From contig JAHLLS010000014.1 in assembly GCA_020444045.1 (NCBI GenBank), positions 1 to 64,000 of the forward strand: 64,000 nt of DNA, in the 5' to 3' direction. The translations under genes were made by a program, and so were the position numbers. Each line of letters begins with the position of its first letter. Within the stretch, counting starts at the first letter, position 1. The notes beneath the pieces were generated by a model, which did no database searches, had not been told where the DNA came from, and saw only the letters and a list, made by a program, of their open reading frames with translations. Positions 8,187-15,356 of the stretch are shown here, piece by piece. This DNA comes from Deltaproteobacteria bacterium (GTDB taxonomy: Bacteria; Desulfobacterota; Desulfobacteria; Desulfobacterales; UBA5852).

Positions 8187-8378
8187 TCATTCGCCCCGGT
8201 CGGGCCAATAGTCGTCTTTGATGGTCTTCTGACGATGGGAACGTTTGCCCGAGCGTTTCGCCCGGTGGCTTGCCCCATTGTCGTCATCGTCGAGATACCT
8301 GAACTTCGTTCGTTGAAAACTCTTTGCACGGATGACACTTTCGTTTTCGTGGTGTTCGTCGTTTTCCTGCCAGTTCAT
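8187..8378 (-). CDS. Small charged peptide (63 aa), candidate substrate or carrier
   Basis: Not a family I recognise. The ATG at 8378 is preceded by a strong Shine-Dalgarno AAGGAG 11 bases upstream, and about 50 bases further lies a sigma-54 promoter. Composition is extreme: an acidic/His N-terminus (QENDEHHENES), a central DDDD, a basic Arg/Lys/Ser stretch (RAKRSGKRSHRQK) and an acidic-aromatic tail KDDYWPDRGE ending in glutamate. No cysteine and no membrane segment. It heads the operon of acyltransferase, ATP-grasp ligase, decarboxylase, peptidase and kinase, as a precursor or carrier peptide would. The C-terminal Gly-Glu recalls the EDWGE end of LysW-type amino-group carriers, but there is no zinc ribbon here. 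Function is unproven. Confidence 0.6.
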   Translation of the reverse strand: MNWQENDEHHENESVIRAKSFQRTKFRYLDDDDNGASHRAKRSGKRSHRQKTIKDDYWPDRGE

Positions 8379-8440
8379 TGGAACCGCATCTCCTTGGTTG
8401 ATGGTCGTTGGAATGGTCGTGATGCAAACCATGGACACTA

Positions 8441-8460
8441 AGCATATTGCGTGCCACTGG
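8441..8460 (-). promoter_or_regulatory. Sigma-54 (-24/-12) promoter for the peptide cluster
   Basis: On the minus strand, AGTGGCACGCAATATGCT gives TGGCAC, five bases, then ATGC. The consensus is TGGCAC-N5-TTGC, so the invariant GG and GC are present with the right spacing. Initiation would be about 8430, giving a roughly 50-base leader before the peptide start at 8378. A sigma-54 activator gene lies divergently only 350 bases away. Confidence 0.75.
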
Positions 8461-8613
8461 AAAAAATTTCTATATATAATTGAATTTAATAGTTTATTTA
8501 TATTTTATACCCACCATCGGTCACTTTTTTCGCTCATTTTAAGTATAAAATTGCTTATTTTTAATTTTTTCTGTATTCATATACTGTTTTTCGGCCCTTA
8601 GCCGATAGGCGCT

Positions 8614-8631
8614 GTCACGTGACCGTTTCAC
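8614..8631. promoter_or_regulatory. Overlapping palindromes, candidate activator-binding sites
   Basis: GTCACGTGAC (8614-8623) is a perfect 10-bp palindrome. It overlaps GTGA-N5-TCAC (8619-8631). These are the only GC-rich dyads in an otherwise strongly AT-rich 350-base spacer and lie about 160-190 bases upstream of the sigma-54 promoter, the usual distance for an enhancer. The rest of 8461-8806 is AT-rich with no gene seen. Confidence 0.45.
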
Positions 8632-8755
8632 CTGTGGCATATATGACTATTTTACCATTATTATCAATTATTTATAAATTTTTTATTTTTTTACTAAACC
8701 AAGTCGAAAAATATTTTTCGGTATTATCTTACTTATTTTAATACTTTAGACCGCC

Positions 8756-8767
8756 ACCACTTGTGGT
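8756..8767. promoter_or_regulatory. Inverted repeat upstream of the activator gene
   Basis: ACCAC-TT-GTGGT lies 40 bases before the activator start codon. Position suits an autoregulatory operator, but the dyad differs from the one at 8614-8631. Confidence 0.3.
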
Positions 8768-8806
8768 CAATACCGGAAAATATTTACCATAAAGGGAAAA
8801 GTATCG

Positions 8807-10222
8807 ATGCTGATTCGTGTGGGGTTGGCGATTAAAGACAAGGGCCTGCAGCGGCATCTTGAAAAGAAACTGGCGGACGCCGATGTCCGCGTGGAGGTTT
8901 GCGGTCCCCCCCGCCGGGTATGGCAAAATACACTGCGCAGCGGTTTCGACGTTATCGTTATCAGTGAAAATTTCGTTCTTCGCCCGATCGACAACGGCAT
9001 CGCCATCCTCAACGAACTGCCGGAAAGCCCCACCACGATTATTATTTACGACAGCGATTCGCTGGAAGAACATGCCCATCTATCCGCCGCCGGGGCCGAT
9101 GTCGTGCTTTACGCCGGTCTTTCCAAAAACAGTCTTTACGAGGCGATCGATACGGCCCTGGAGTCGCGGCGCCAGTTCATTCAGCACAAACGCTACGACC
9201 GCCGGGGCGTGGTCGAACCCAAGATATCCGATTTTGTCATGGAAAGCCCGGCCATGCAGGTTTTCATGGAGGAAGTACACCAGGTCATCCCCAGCGACTC
9301 CCCCATTCTCCTGACCGGTGAAACCGGCGTGGGCAAAGAACACCTGGCCAAGGCCATCCATGCCCAGAGCCCCCGCTCGGTGGGTCCCTTCATTTCCATC
9401 AATATGGCGGCCATGCCCGAAAATCTGCTCGAAAGCGAACTGTTCGGCCACGAGCAGGGCGCGTTTACCGGCGCGGTCCGCTATCGCCGTGGTGTTTTCG
9501 AGCTGGCCCACGGCGGAACGATTTTCCTGGATGAAATCGGTGAAATGCCGCTGCATCTTCAAACCAAGCTGCTGCGGGTGCTGCAGGACTATGAAATCAA
9601 GCCCATCGGGGGTGAGAAGACCATTGAACTGGATGTGCGGGTGATTGCCGCCACCAACCGGGACCTGGAAGAAACCGTGGCCTTGGGGACATTCCGCCAG
9701 GATCTCTTCTATCGGCTGAGTGTGCTGATGCTGACCATCCCGCCCCTGCGTCATCGACGGGAAGACATCCCGGCCATGGTGCGCCGTTTCGCGACCCTGT
9801 TCCGCTACAAGATCGGCCGCGAGATCAGCGGGTTTTCGGACCGGGCTCTTAACGCCCTGTGCCGCTATGACTGGCCGGGCAACGTGCGCGAACTGATGAA
9901 TGTCATCGAGCGGGCCATGCTCTTATGCCGCAACACGGAAATCGGTATGACGGAATTGCCCAATGTCTTCCATGGCGATGCCGTGGCCGAGGGTACGCTT
10001 TTACCGGGCGTGTCGCTGGAAACAGATGATATGCTGAGCAAGACCTTGCCGGAAATCCAACAGAATGTCATGGACCAGGTGGACCGGCTCTACCTTGCAA
10101 AGGTCCTTGCCAAGACAGGGGGACGCGTCAATCAGGCGGCCCGGATCGCCGGCATCCACCCCCGCGGTCTCTACAACAAAATGAAACGTCTCGGTTTGCG
10201 AAAAGAAGATTTCAAACCCTAA
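8807..10222 (+). CDS. Sigma-54-dependent activator with degenerate receiver domain
   Basis: 471 residues. Residues 1-120 resemble a response-regulator receiver, but the phospho-acceptor after strand beta-3 is replaced (FDVIVISEN, Ser53/Glu54 where Asp is expected) and the N-terminal acidic pair is missing, so normal phosphorylation looks impossible. The AAA+ core shows Walker A GETGVGKE (171-178), the sigma-54 contact loop GAFTGA (218-223), Walker B GGTIFLDEIGEMP and the arginine-finger region FRQDLFYRL. A Fis-type helix-turn-helix closes the protein (NQAARIAGIHPRGLYNKMKRL). AAAGGG precedes the ATG. It is divergent from the peptide cluster, whose promoter is sigma-54 type, so that cluster is the obvious target. 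The sdsA-like gene follows after 22 bases. Confidence 0.9.
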   Translation: MLIRVGLAIKDKGLQRHLEKKLADADVRVEVCGPPRRVWQNTLRSGFDVIVISENFVLRPIDNGIAILNELPESPTTIIIYDSDSLEEHAHLSAAGADVVLYAGLSKNSLYEAIDTALESRRQFIQHKRYDRRGVVEPKISDFVMESPAMQVFMEEVHQVIPSDSPILLTGETGVGKEHLAKAIHAQSPRSVGPFISINMAAMPENLLESELFGHEQGAFTGAVRYRRGVFELAHGGTIFLDEIGEMPLHLQTKLLRVLQDYEIKPIGGEKTIELDVRVIAATNRDLEETVALGTFRQDLFYRLSVLMLTIPPLRHRREDIPAMVRRFATLFRYKIGREISGFSDRALNALCRYDWPGNVRELMNVIERAMLLCRNTEIGMTELPNVFHGDAVAEGTLLPGVSLETDDMLSKTLPEIQQNVMDQVDRLYLAKVLAKTGGRVNQAARIAGIHPRGLYNKMKRLGLRKEDFKP

Positions 10223-10244
10223 CATCCTGCTCTGGAGGTCTGTC

Positions 10245-12221
10245 GTGAAGCGTCTTGCTGTCGCTCTGGTGATCGTCGTGATACTGGCCGTTGGTGGCTG
10301 CGCCCCCGAATACGCCGAAGATGCCGATGGTGCCGGTTTCAGCGCCCCGACGGAGATGACGCGCAGGATGAATGACCGCGTCCGCGAAACGCTCCCGCTC
10401 GACGATCAGGGCGATTTCGAGCAAGCCCGGCGGGGACTGATCGCGTCGGCACCACGCCTGCAGATCAACGATGCCGACGGCACTTCGCTATGGGACATGG
10501 CGTCGTTCGATTTTATCGAAGGCCCGGCACCGGCCAGTGTCAATCCCAGTTTGTGGCGGCAGGCCAAACTGAACAACATTCACGGGCTTTTCGAAGTAAC
10601 GCCGGGCATCTACCAGCTGCGCGGATTCGACCTGGCCAACATGACCCTCATCGAGGGCAACAGCGGCTGGATTGTCGTCGACCCGCTCACCACCCAGGAG
10701 ACCGCATCCGCGGCACTGGCGTTTGCCGGACAACACCTGAAACGCCGGCCGGTGGCCGCCGTTATCTTCACCCACAGCCATATCGATCATTTCGGCGGTG
10801 CGTTGGGGGTCTTGTCGGCCGATGAAGCCGACCGGCGAAATGTCCCCATTATCGCCCCCCAGGGCTTCATGGACGAAGCCACCAGTGAAAACATCATTGC
10901 CGGTGTTGCCATGGGCCGTCGGGCGGCTTACCAGTTTGGCCGCAACCTGCCGGTTTCGGCGCGGGGGTATGTGGACACGGGACTCGGCAAAAGGGTTCCT
11001 TTCGGCAACTTCGGCATCCTGGCGCCGAACACCATCGTGGATCGAACGCCCCAGGCCATGACGGTCGACGGCGTCCGCTTCGTCTTCCAATATACGCCCG
11101 AATCGGAAGCGCCGGCCGAATTGACCTTTTATCTTCCCGATTTCAACGCTTTTTGCGGAGCGGAGATCGTTTCCCGCAACATGCACAACATTTATACGCT
11201 GCGCGGGGCCAAGGTGCGCGATGCCCTCAAATGGAGTCATTATATCGACGACGCCATCGACCTGTTTGGCAATGCCGATATCTATTTTGCCAGCCACCAC
11301 TGGCCCATCTGGGGCAATAAAGCGGTTATCGACTTTCTGGAAAAACAGCGGGACCTCTATCAATACATTCACGACCAGACCATGCGGTTGGCCAACGCCG
11401 GATACACACCCCGGGAGATCGCCGAGCAAGTGAAACTGCCGGACTCGCTGGACACGTTCTTCGCCAACCGGGGCTATTATGGCACCCTCAGCCACAACAC
11501 CAAGGCGGTCTACCAGGCTTATCTGGGGTGGTACGACGGCAACCCCGCACACCTGAACCCGCTGCCGCCGGAAGAATCCGCCAAACGCTATGTGACCTAC
11601 ATGGGCGGCGCGGAAGCCATCCTGACCAAGGCCCGCAACTCTTTCGATGAGGGCGACTACCGCTGGGTGGCTGAAGTGCTCAACCATGTGGTCTTTGCCG
11701 AACCGAACCAGCAGGAAGCCAAATTACTGCTGGCCCGCGCCTACGATCAACTGGGCTACCAGGCGGAGTCCGGCGTCTGGCGGAGTGCCTACCTTACGGC
11801 CGCCCATGAGTTGCGGCACGGCGCACCGGACAATGGCCTGGACATGGACAAGGCCTATGAACTCATCAAACGGACACCGCCGTCGAAGTTTTTCGACAGC
11901 ATGGCCGTAAGGCTCGACGGTCCGGCCGCCGCGGGAAAAGCCATGGTGCTGAACATCCTCTTTACCGATATCGGGGAAAATTATGTCCTGACCCTGAAAA
12001 ACGCCGTCCTGCGCCACAAGGCGTCGCCTCCTGACCCCGTGGCGGATGTGACCCTGAACATCACCCACGACCTGTTCGTGCGCATGCTGACCGGCCGGGC
12101 CGGCCTGAAGGAAACGCTCTTTTCAGACCAGCTGGACGTCTCCGGCAGCCGCACGGACCTGTTGGCGTTTCTGATGCTGCTGGACAGGCCCGAGGGCAAT
12201 TTCAACATCGTCACGCCCTGA
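10245..12221 (+). CDS. Alkyl sulfatase-like metallo-beta-lactamase lipoprotein (SdsA/BDS1 type)
   Basis: 658 residues from a GTG start with GGAGG upstream. The N-terminus is a lipoprotein signal with the lipobox VGGC at about residue 19, so the protein is probably membrane-anchored outside the cytoplasm. The metallo-beta-lactamase motif THSHIDHFGG holds metal ligands His177, His179, Asp181 and His182; further ligand regions are FCGAEIVSRNMHNIYTLRGA and YFASHHWPIWG. The alkylsulfatase dimerisation and C-terminal SCP2-like regions follow (AEAILTKARNSFDEGDYRW; LNITHDLFVRMLTG). Family members hydrolyse alkyl sulfates such as SDS to alcohol and sulfate. Probably cotranscribed with the activator gene; a link to the peptide cluster is unknown. 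Confidence 0.88.
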   Translation: MKRLAVALVIVVILAVGGCAPEYAEDADGAGFSAPTEMTRRMNDRVRETLPLDDQGDFEQARRGLIASAPRLQINDADGTSLWDMASFDFIEGPAPASVNPSLWRQAKLNNIHGLFEVTPGIYQLRGFDLANMTLIEGNSGWIVVDPLTTQETASAALAFAGQHLKRRPVAAVIFTHSHIDHFGGALGVLSADEADRRNVPIIAPQGFMDEATSENIIAGVAMGRRAAYQFGRNLPVSARGYVDTGLGKRVPFGNFGILAPNTIVDRTPQAMTVDGVRFVFQYTPESEAPAELTFYLPDFNAFCGAEIVSRNMHNIYTLRGAKVRDALKWSHYIDDAIDLFGNADIYFASHHWPIWGNKAVIDFLEKQRDLYQYIHDQTMRLANAGYTPREIAEQVKLPDSLDTFFANRGYYGTLSHNTKAVYQAYLGWYDGNPAHLNPLPPEESAKRYVTYMGGAEAILTKARNSFDEGDYRWVAEVLNHVVFAEPNQQEAKLLLARAYDQLGYQAESGVWRSAYLTAAHELRHGAPDNGLDMDKAYELIKRTPPSKFFDSMAVRLDGPAAAGKAMVLNILFTDIGENYVLTLKNAVLRHKASPPDPVADVTLNITHDLFVRMLTGRAGLKETLFSDQLDVSGSRTDLLAFLMLLDRPEGNFNIVTP

Positions 12222-12259
12222 CGGGGGCACACGGCGGGCGGTTTCATGGCAGGCGTTGG

Positions 12260-13105
12260 TCAGGGAGAAGAGGCCAGTTCGGGAAACCCGTGTCGGAGGG
12301 CCAGCTTCTCAAACATGGCGGTGAGCCCCGCCCCCAGCGAAAAGAGAGACCCTGTATCCAGGTTGCGGTCGGCGGTATCGTCGAAGAAGACGTTCAGGGT
12401 GGAGGCCAGCCCGTCATCCGGCCGCCAGTAGCAGATCATGATCGGCAGCTTGGGCAGAGGGTCCAGCACCACCGATATATCGGACGCGAACTGTTCGGCC
12501 ACCTGGCGGCCGCTGAAGATGTGCACCAGGTCGTCGAAAAGCGCCGGATAGGTGTCCGCCACCCGTTTCATGGCTTCTTCACAGCGCTTCCGGAACAAGG
12601 GGTAGCGTTCCGCCCCTTCCTTGAGTTCCCGGAAGGATACCCAGTTGCCCGACGGGGCAACCCCCTCGCCGTGAAGGATGTAGCTCAGAAAAGGCATCGC
12701 CACCCAGGGGTTGACATGGATATCGGCATACAGGTTGCCCTGGCGGTCCACACTGAAGTCCTTGCCCATGATTTTGAGCGTCAGCCGCTCCCCGTTGAAC
12801 TGCCCGCCGGTGCGTTCGGCCGCCTCGGCCAGATCGATTCCGGCGATTTCCTGTTTCAGGCCCTCCAGGTATTCGTCCCGGTTTTCTTCCGTCGTCTTAT
12901 GCGGGGTGGCGGCATCCGCATCTGAAAACCGTGCAATGATTTCCGGAGTGAGCTTCGGACATTCCGTGATGTCCTTGCGCCCCTGGAAAACAGCCGCCGC
13001 AAATGCCAGGCAGGTTTTTTCGTTGCACTTGCGGCAATTGGATTTGTCGAGCAGTTGAAACAGTTCCATGAGATTGTTCATACGCGCCATTTTTTCCTCA
13101 CTCAT
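12260..13105 (-). CDS. DUF3786 protein with N-terminal Fe-S motif
   Basis: 281 residues. The N-terminus carries CRKCNEKTCLAFAAAVFQG plus a later CPKL, the C-x2-C-x4-C-xn-C pattern of the putative [4Fe-4S] domain also found in CO dehydrogenase/acetyl-CoA synthase corrinoid proteins. The remainder matches the DUF3786 family (GKDFSVDRQGNLYADIHVNPW, FLSYILHGEG, LPIMICYWRPDDG), which is common in anaerobic Desulfobacterota, Firmicutes and archaea. Function unknown; an anaerobic redox or corrinoid-linked role is inferred from the family. Convergent with the sulfatase gene; the start could also be Met6. Confidence 0.8.
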   Translation of the reverse strand: MSEEKMARMNNLMELFQLLDKSNCRKCNEKTCLAFAAAVFQGRKDITECPKLTPEIIARFSDADAATPHKTTEENRDEYLEGLKQEIAGIDLAEAAERTGGQFNGERLTLKIMGKDFSVDRQGNLYADIHVNPWVAMPFLSYILHGEGVAPSGNWVSFRELKEGAERYPLFRKRCEEAMKRVADTYPALFDDLVHIFSGRQVAEQFASDISVVLDPLPKLPIMICYWRPDDGLASTLNVFFDDTADRNLDTGSLFSLGAGLTAMFEKLALRHGFPELASSP

Positions 13106-13269
13106 CAGATAGGGTTCATCTCCGGCAGAGCAACCATTGGCCGGTCGTTTTCAGAATGGTTTGAATAAAGCCGCGTCATCTCCGTTGTCAAGGGGCTGAC
13201 CATCAGCGCTTTGGACCGGCTAAGATAACACAACAGCGCTAATTTTCCAAAAAAGGGTTTTCACGGCCG

Positions 13270-13281
13270 GTTCGGCCGAAC
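13270..13281. promoter_or_regulatory. 12-bp perfect palindrome, possible operator
   Basis: GTTCGGCCGAAC is a perfect dyad 20 bases upstream of the -35 box of the sugar kinase promoter, a good position for a regulator of either divergent gene. Confidence 0.3.
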
Positions 13282-13301
13282 TCCATAGCGGTTTTATTCT
13301 A

Positions 13302-13330
13302 TTGACAATCCGATCCGAATTGACTGTTAT
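13302..13330 (+). promoter_or_regulatory. Sigma-70 promoter of the FGGY kinase gene
   Basis: TTGACA (13302-13307), a 17-base spacer and TGTTAT (13325-13330): a perfect -35 box, ideal spacing and a 4/6 -10 box. It places the transcript start near 13337, so translation must begin at the internal ATG 13392. Confidence 0.6.
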
Positions 13331-13391
13331 TCTTGGTTTACACTGGCGCGGCCCTCCGCCCGCCGTGACGCGAAAGGACGGCTCTCCCAGG

Positions 13392-14996
13392 ATGCCCAAC
13401 GCAGGAAAAGAAGGCCGCATAGCGCACCGAAAGCATGTCCTGTCCATCGATCTGGGCAGCGGCGGCCTCAAAACCGCAATTGTCGCCGATACCGGCAGCG
13501 TCGTGACCAGCGCGGAAGTGCCCCTGACGACCCACCTCCTGCCCGGAGGCGGTGCCGAGCAGGACCCCGCCGAATGGTGGCAGGGTGTCCGCCAAACAGC
13601 CCGCCAGGCCATCACGGAATCCGGCCTGGCCTCCGACGACATCGTGGCCGTGGCCTGCGACTCCCAGTGGTCGGTGGCCGTACCGGTCGATGCGCATGGC
13701 GATCCCCTGATGCGGGCCGTGCATTGGATGGACACCCGCGGCGGACCTTACAACCGCGCCATCGCAAGCGGCTTTCCCCGCATCCAGGGCTACGGGCTGG
13801 CTAAACTCCTCAAATGGCTTCGCCTGACCGGCCTGGCGCCGACCCTGTCCGGTGTGGATTCCTTAGGCCATGTGTTGTTCATCAAGCACGCCTGCCCTGA
13901 GATCTACGCCCGGACCCATACGTTTCTGGAACCCATGGATTTTCTGACCAGCCGGCTGACCGGACGGATCACGGCCACCCAGAAAACCATGGTGCCCTTC
14001 GTGGTGACGGACAATCGCCGGTGGGGCACCACCGCCTACAGCGACAGCCTGCTGGAAATGGCCGGACTGGAAAAAACAAAATTCCCGTCCCTCATCGCCA
14101 ACGACGGCGTCGTGGGGCCTCTGGCGCCGTCCGTAGCCGCCGACCTTGGGCTGTCCCCGTCCACACCCGTCGTGGCCGGGGTGGGTGACTCCAACGCCTC
14201 CCTCATCGGCTCGGGCGCGGTCCACGATTTTGACAGCATCATCTACATCGGCACATCCCTCTATATGACCTGCCACCTGCCCTTCAAAAAAACCGATTTG
14301 ACGCACTTCATGACGGCGCTCCCCAGCCCGTTTAAAAACCGGTATTATCTCCTCGGCGAACAGGGGGCCGGTGGAAAATGCGTCGAATTCTACCTGAAAC
14401 AATTGATTTATCCAGACGATGGCTTCGCCACCGGTCCCAAACCGGAAGATGCCTATATCCGCTTCAACACGATGGCGTCCCAAGCCCCGGCCGGCAGCGG
14501 CGGGGTCATCTTCCTGCCCTGGCTGAACGGGGCCCTGGTTCCCAGCGAAGCGCCGCATGCCCGTGGGGGGTTCATGAACCTGGCCCTCAGCACCACCCGC
14601 CACCAGATGGCGCGAGCGGTCATGGAAGGCCTGGCCTACAACAATCGGTGGACCCGCCGACCGGCGGAAAAATTCATCGGACGCCGCATCGATCATTTTC
14701 GTTTTTCCGGGGGAGGTGCGCTGTCGGATCTCTGGTCCCAGATCCATGCCGATGTGCTGGGCGTGCCCATCCACCAGGTGGACGACCCGGTCAACGCCAC
14801 CGTCCGGGGGGCAGCTTTTCTGGCGCTGTTGTCGTTGAATCACATCGCCCTGGAAGACATTCCGGAACGCGTCGACATCAAACGCGTGTTCCAGCCGGAC
14901 CCGAACAACCGTGTCGTTTATGACAAGATGTATCGCCAGTACCGAATGCTGTTCAAGAAAAACAAAAAGATCTTCAAGGCCTTGAATGAATCGTAA
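13392..14996 (+). CDS. FGGY-family carbohydrate kinase (xylulokinase-like)
   Basis: 534 residues. Actin-fold sugar kinase: N-terminal phosphate-1 loop LSIDLGSGGLKTAIV, AVACDSQWSVAVPVD and VHWMDTRGG for substrate binding. The candidate catalytic Asp is in AGVGDSNASLIGSGAV, and the second ATP loop is FRFSGGGALSDLW. FGGY kinases phosphorylate xylulose, glycerol, ribulose, gluconate and related polyols; the closest resemblance by eye is to xylulokinase, but the substrate is not determined. The longer frame from 13302 starts inside the promoter, so MPNAGKEGR is used. Product could feed the pentose phosphate genes 2.5 kb downstream. Confidence 0.82.
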   Translation: MPNAGKEGRIAHRKHVLSIDLGSGGLKTAIVADTGSVVTSAEVPLTTHLLPGGGAEQDPAEWWQGVRQTARQAITESGLASDDIVAVACDSQWSVAVPVDAHGDPLMRAVHWMDTRGGPYNRAIASGFPRIQGYGLAKLLKWLRLTGLAPTLSGVDSLGHVLFIKHACPEIYARTHTFLEPMDFLTSRLTGRITATQKTMVPFVVTDNRRWGTTAYSDSLLEMAGLEKTKFPSLIANDGVVGPLAPSVAADLGLSPSTPVVAGVGDSNASLIGSGAVHDFDSIIYIGTSLYMTCHLPFKKTDLTHFMTALPSPFKNRYYLLGEQGAGGKCVEFYLKQLIYPDDGFATGPKPEDAYIRFNTMASQAPAGSGGVIFLPWLNGALVPSEAPHARGGFMNLALSTTRHQMARAVMEGLAYNNRWTRRPAEKFIGRRIDHFRFSGGGALSDLWSQIHADVLGVPIHQVDDPVNATVRGAAFLALLSLNHIALEDIPERVDIKRVFQPDPNNRVVYDKMYRQYRMLFKKNKKIFKALNES

Positions 14997-15029
14997 TCTT
15001 CTTTAATTATTTAGCTGATGATTTTTCAG

Positions 15030-15262
15030 GATTTGTTCTTTGATCTTCTTGTAAACAGGTCGTTGGTTTTCCCTTTTGCCGCGAAGCCGAGCATTGCAGA
15101 CGCGGCCGAAAAAGATGCGGCGACTGTCTGAGCCCTGCCGACAAGCAGGGCGAGTTTCGGCGTGTCCGGCCGTGACTGCAACGCACAGGCGGCCCCGGAG
15201 GGGTTGCGGCAAGGGCGCGTTCTTTTGGTTCGGTTTTCTTGCGCGTGCAAGAAAATGAACAT
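15030..15262. repeat. Intergenic repeat-like element ending in a hairpin
   Basis: Between the kinase and decarboxylase genes there is a GC-rich non-coding block that ends with GTTCTTTTGGTTCGG and the hairpin TTTTCTTGC-GCGT-GCAAGAAAA (15234-15255), then TGAAC. The hairpin has the same architecture as the one at 53-76. Blocks of this style occur as dispersed intergenic repeats in proteobacteria and often produce spurious small ORFs, which is how I read the short frames here. No gene is supported in 14997-15356. Confidence 0.45.
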
Positions 15263-15356
15263 CTTAATATGCAGCATTTACAATGATAGAAAGTGTTTCT
15301 ATCGTACCCATCGCGGCCTGTTGTCAAACGAAACTGTCGGAAAAGCGAGAACAGAC

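Noticed and set aside
8138..8338. 66-codon frame on the minus strand whose stop overlaps the GNAT start as ATGA
   Set aside because: It begins with a GTG without a proper ribosome-binding site, while the overlapping 63-codon frame has ATG and AAGGAG behind the sigma-54 promoter. Kept only as an alternative in the peptide entry.
2962..8378. N-acetylglutaminylglutamine amide osmolyte cluster
   Set aside because: That system uses an asparagine-synthetase-like amidotransferase and a GNAT/ATP-grasp fusion; neither is present, and a decarboxylase and small peptide are.
10488..11687. 399-codon minus-strand frame
   Set aside because: Antisense of the SdsA-like gene, whose metal motif and lipobox are unambiguous.
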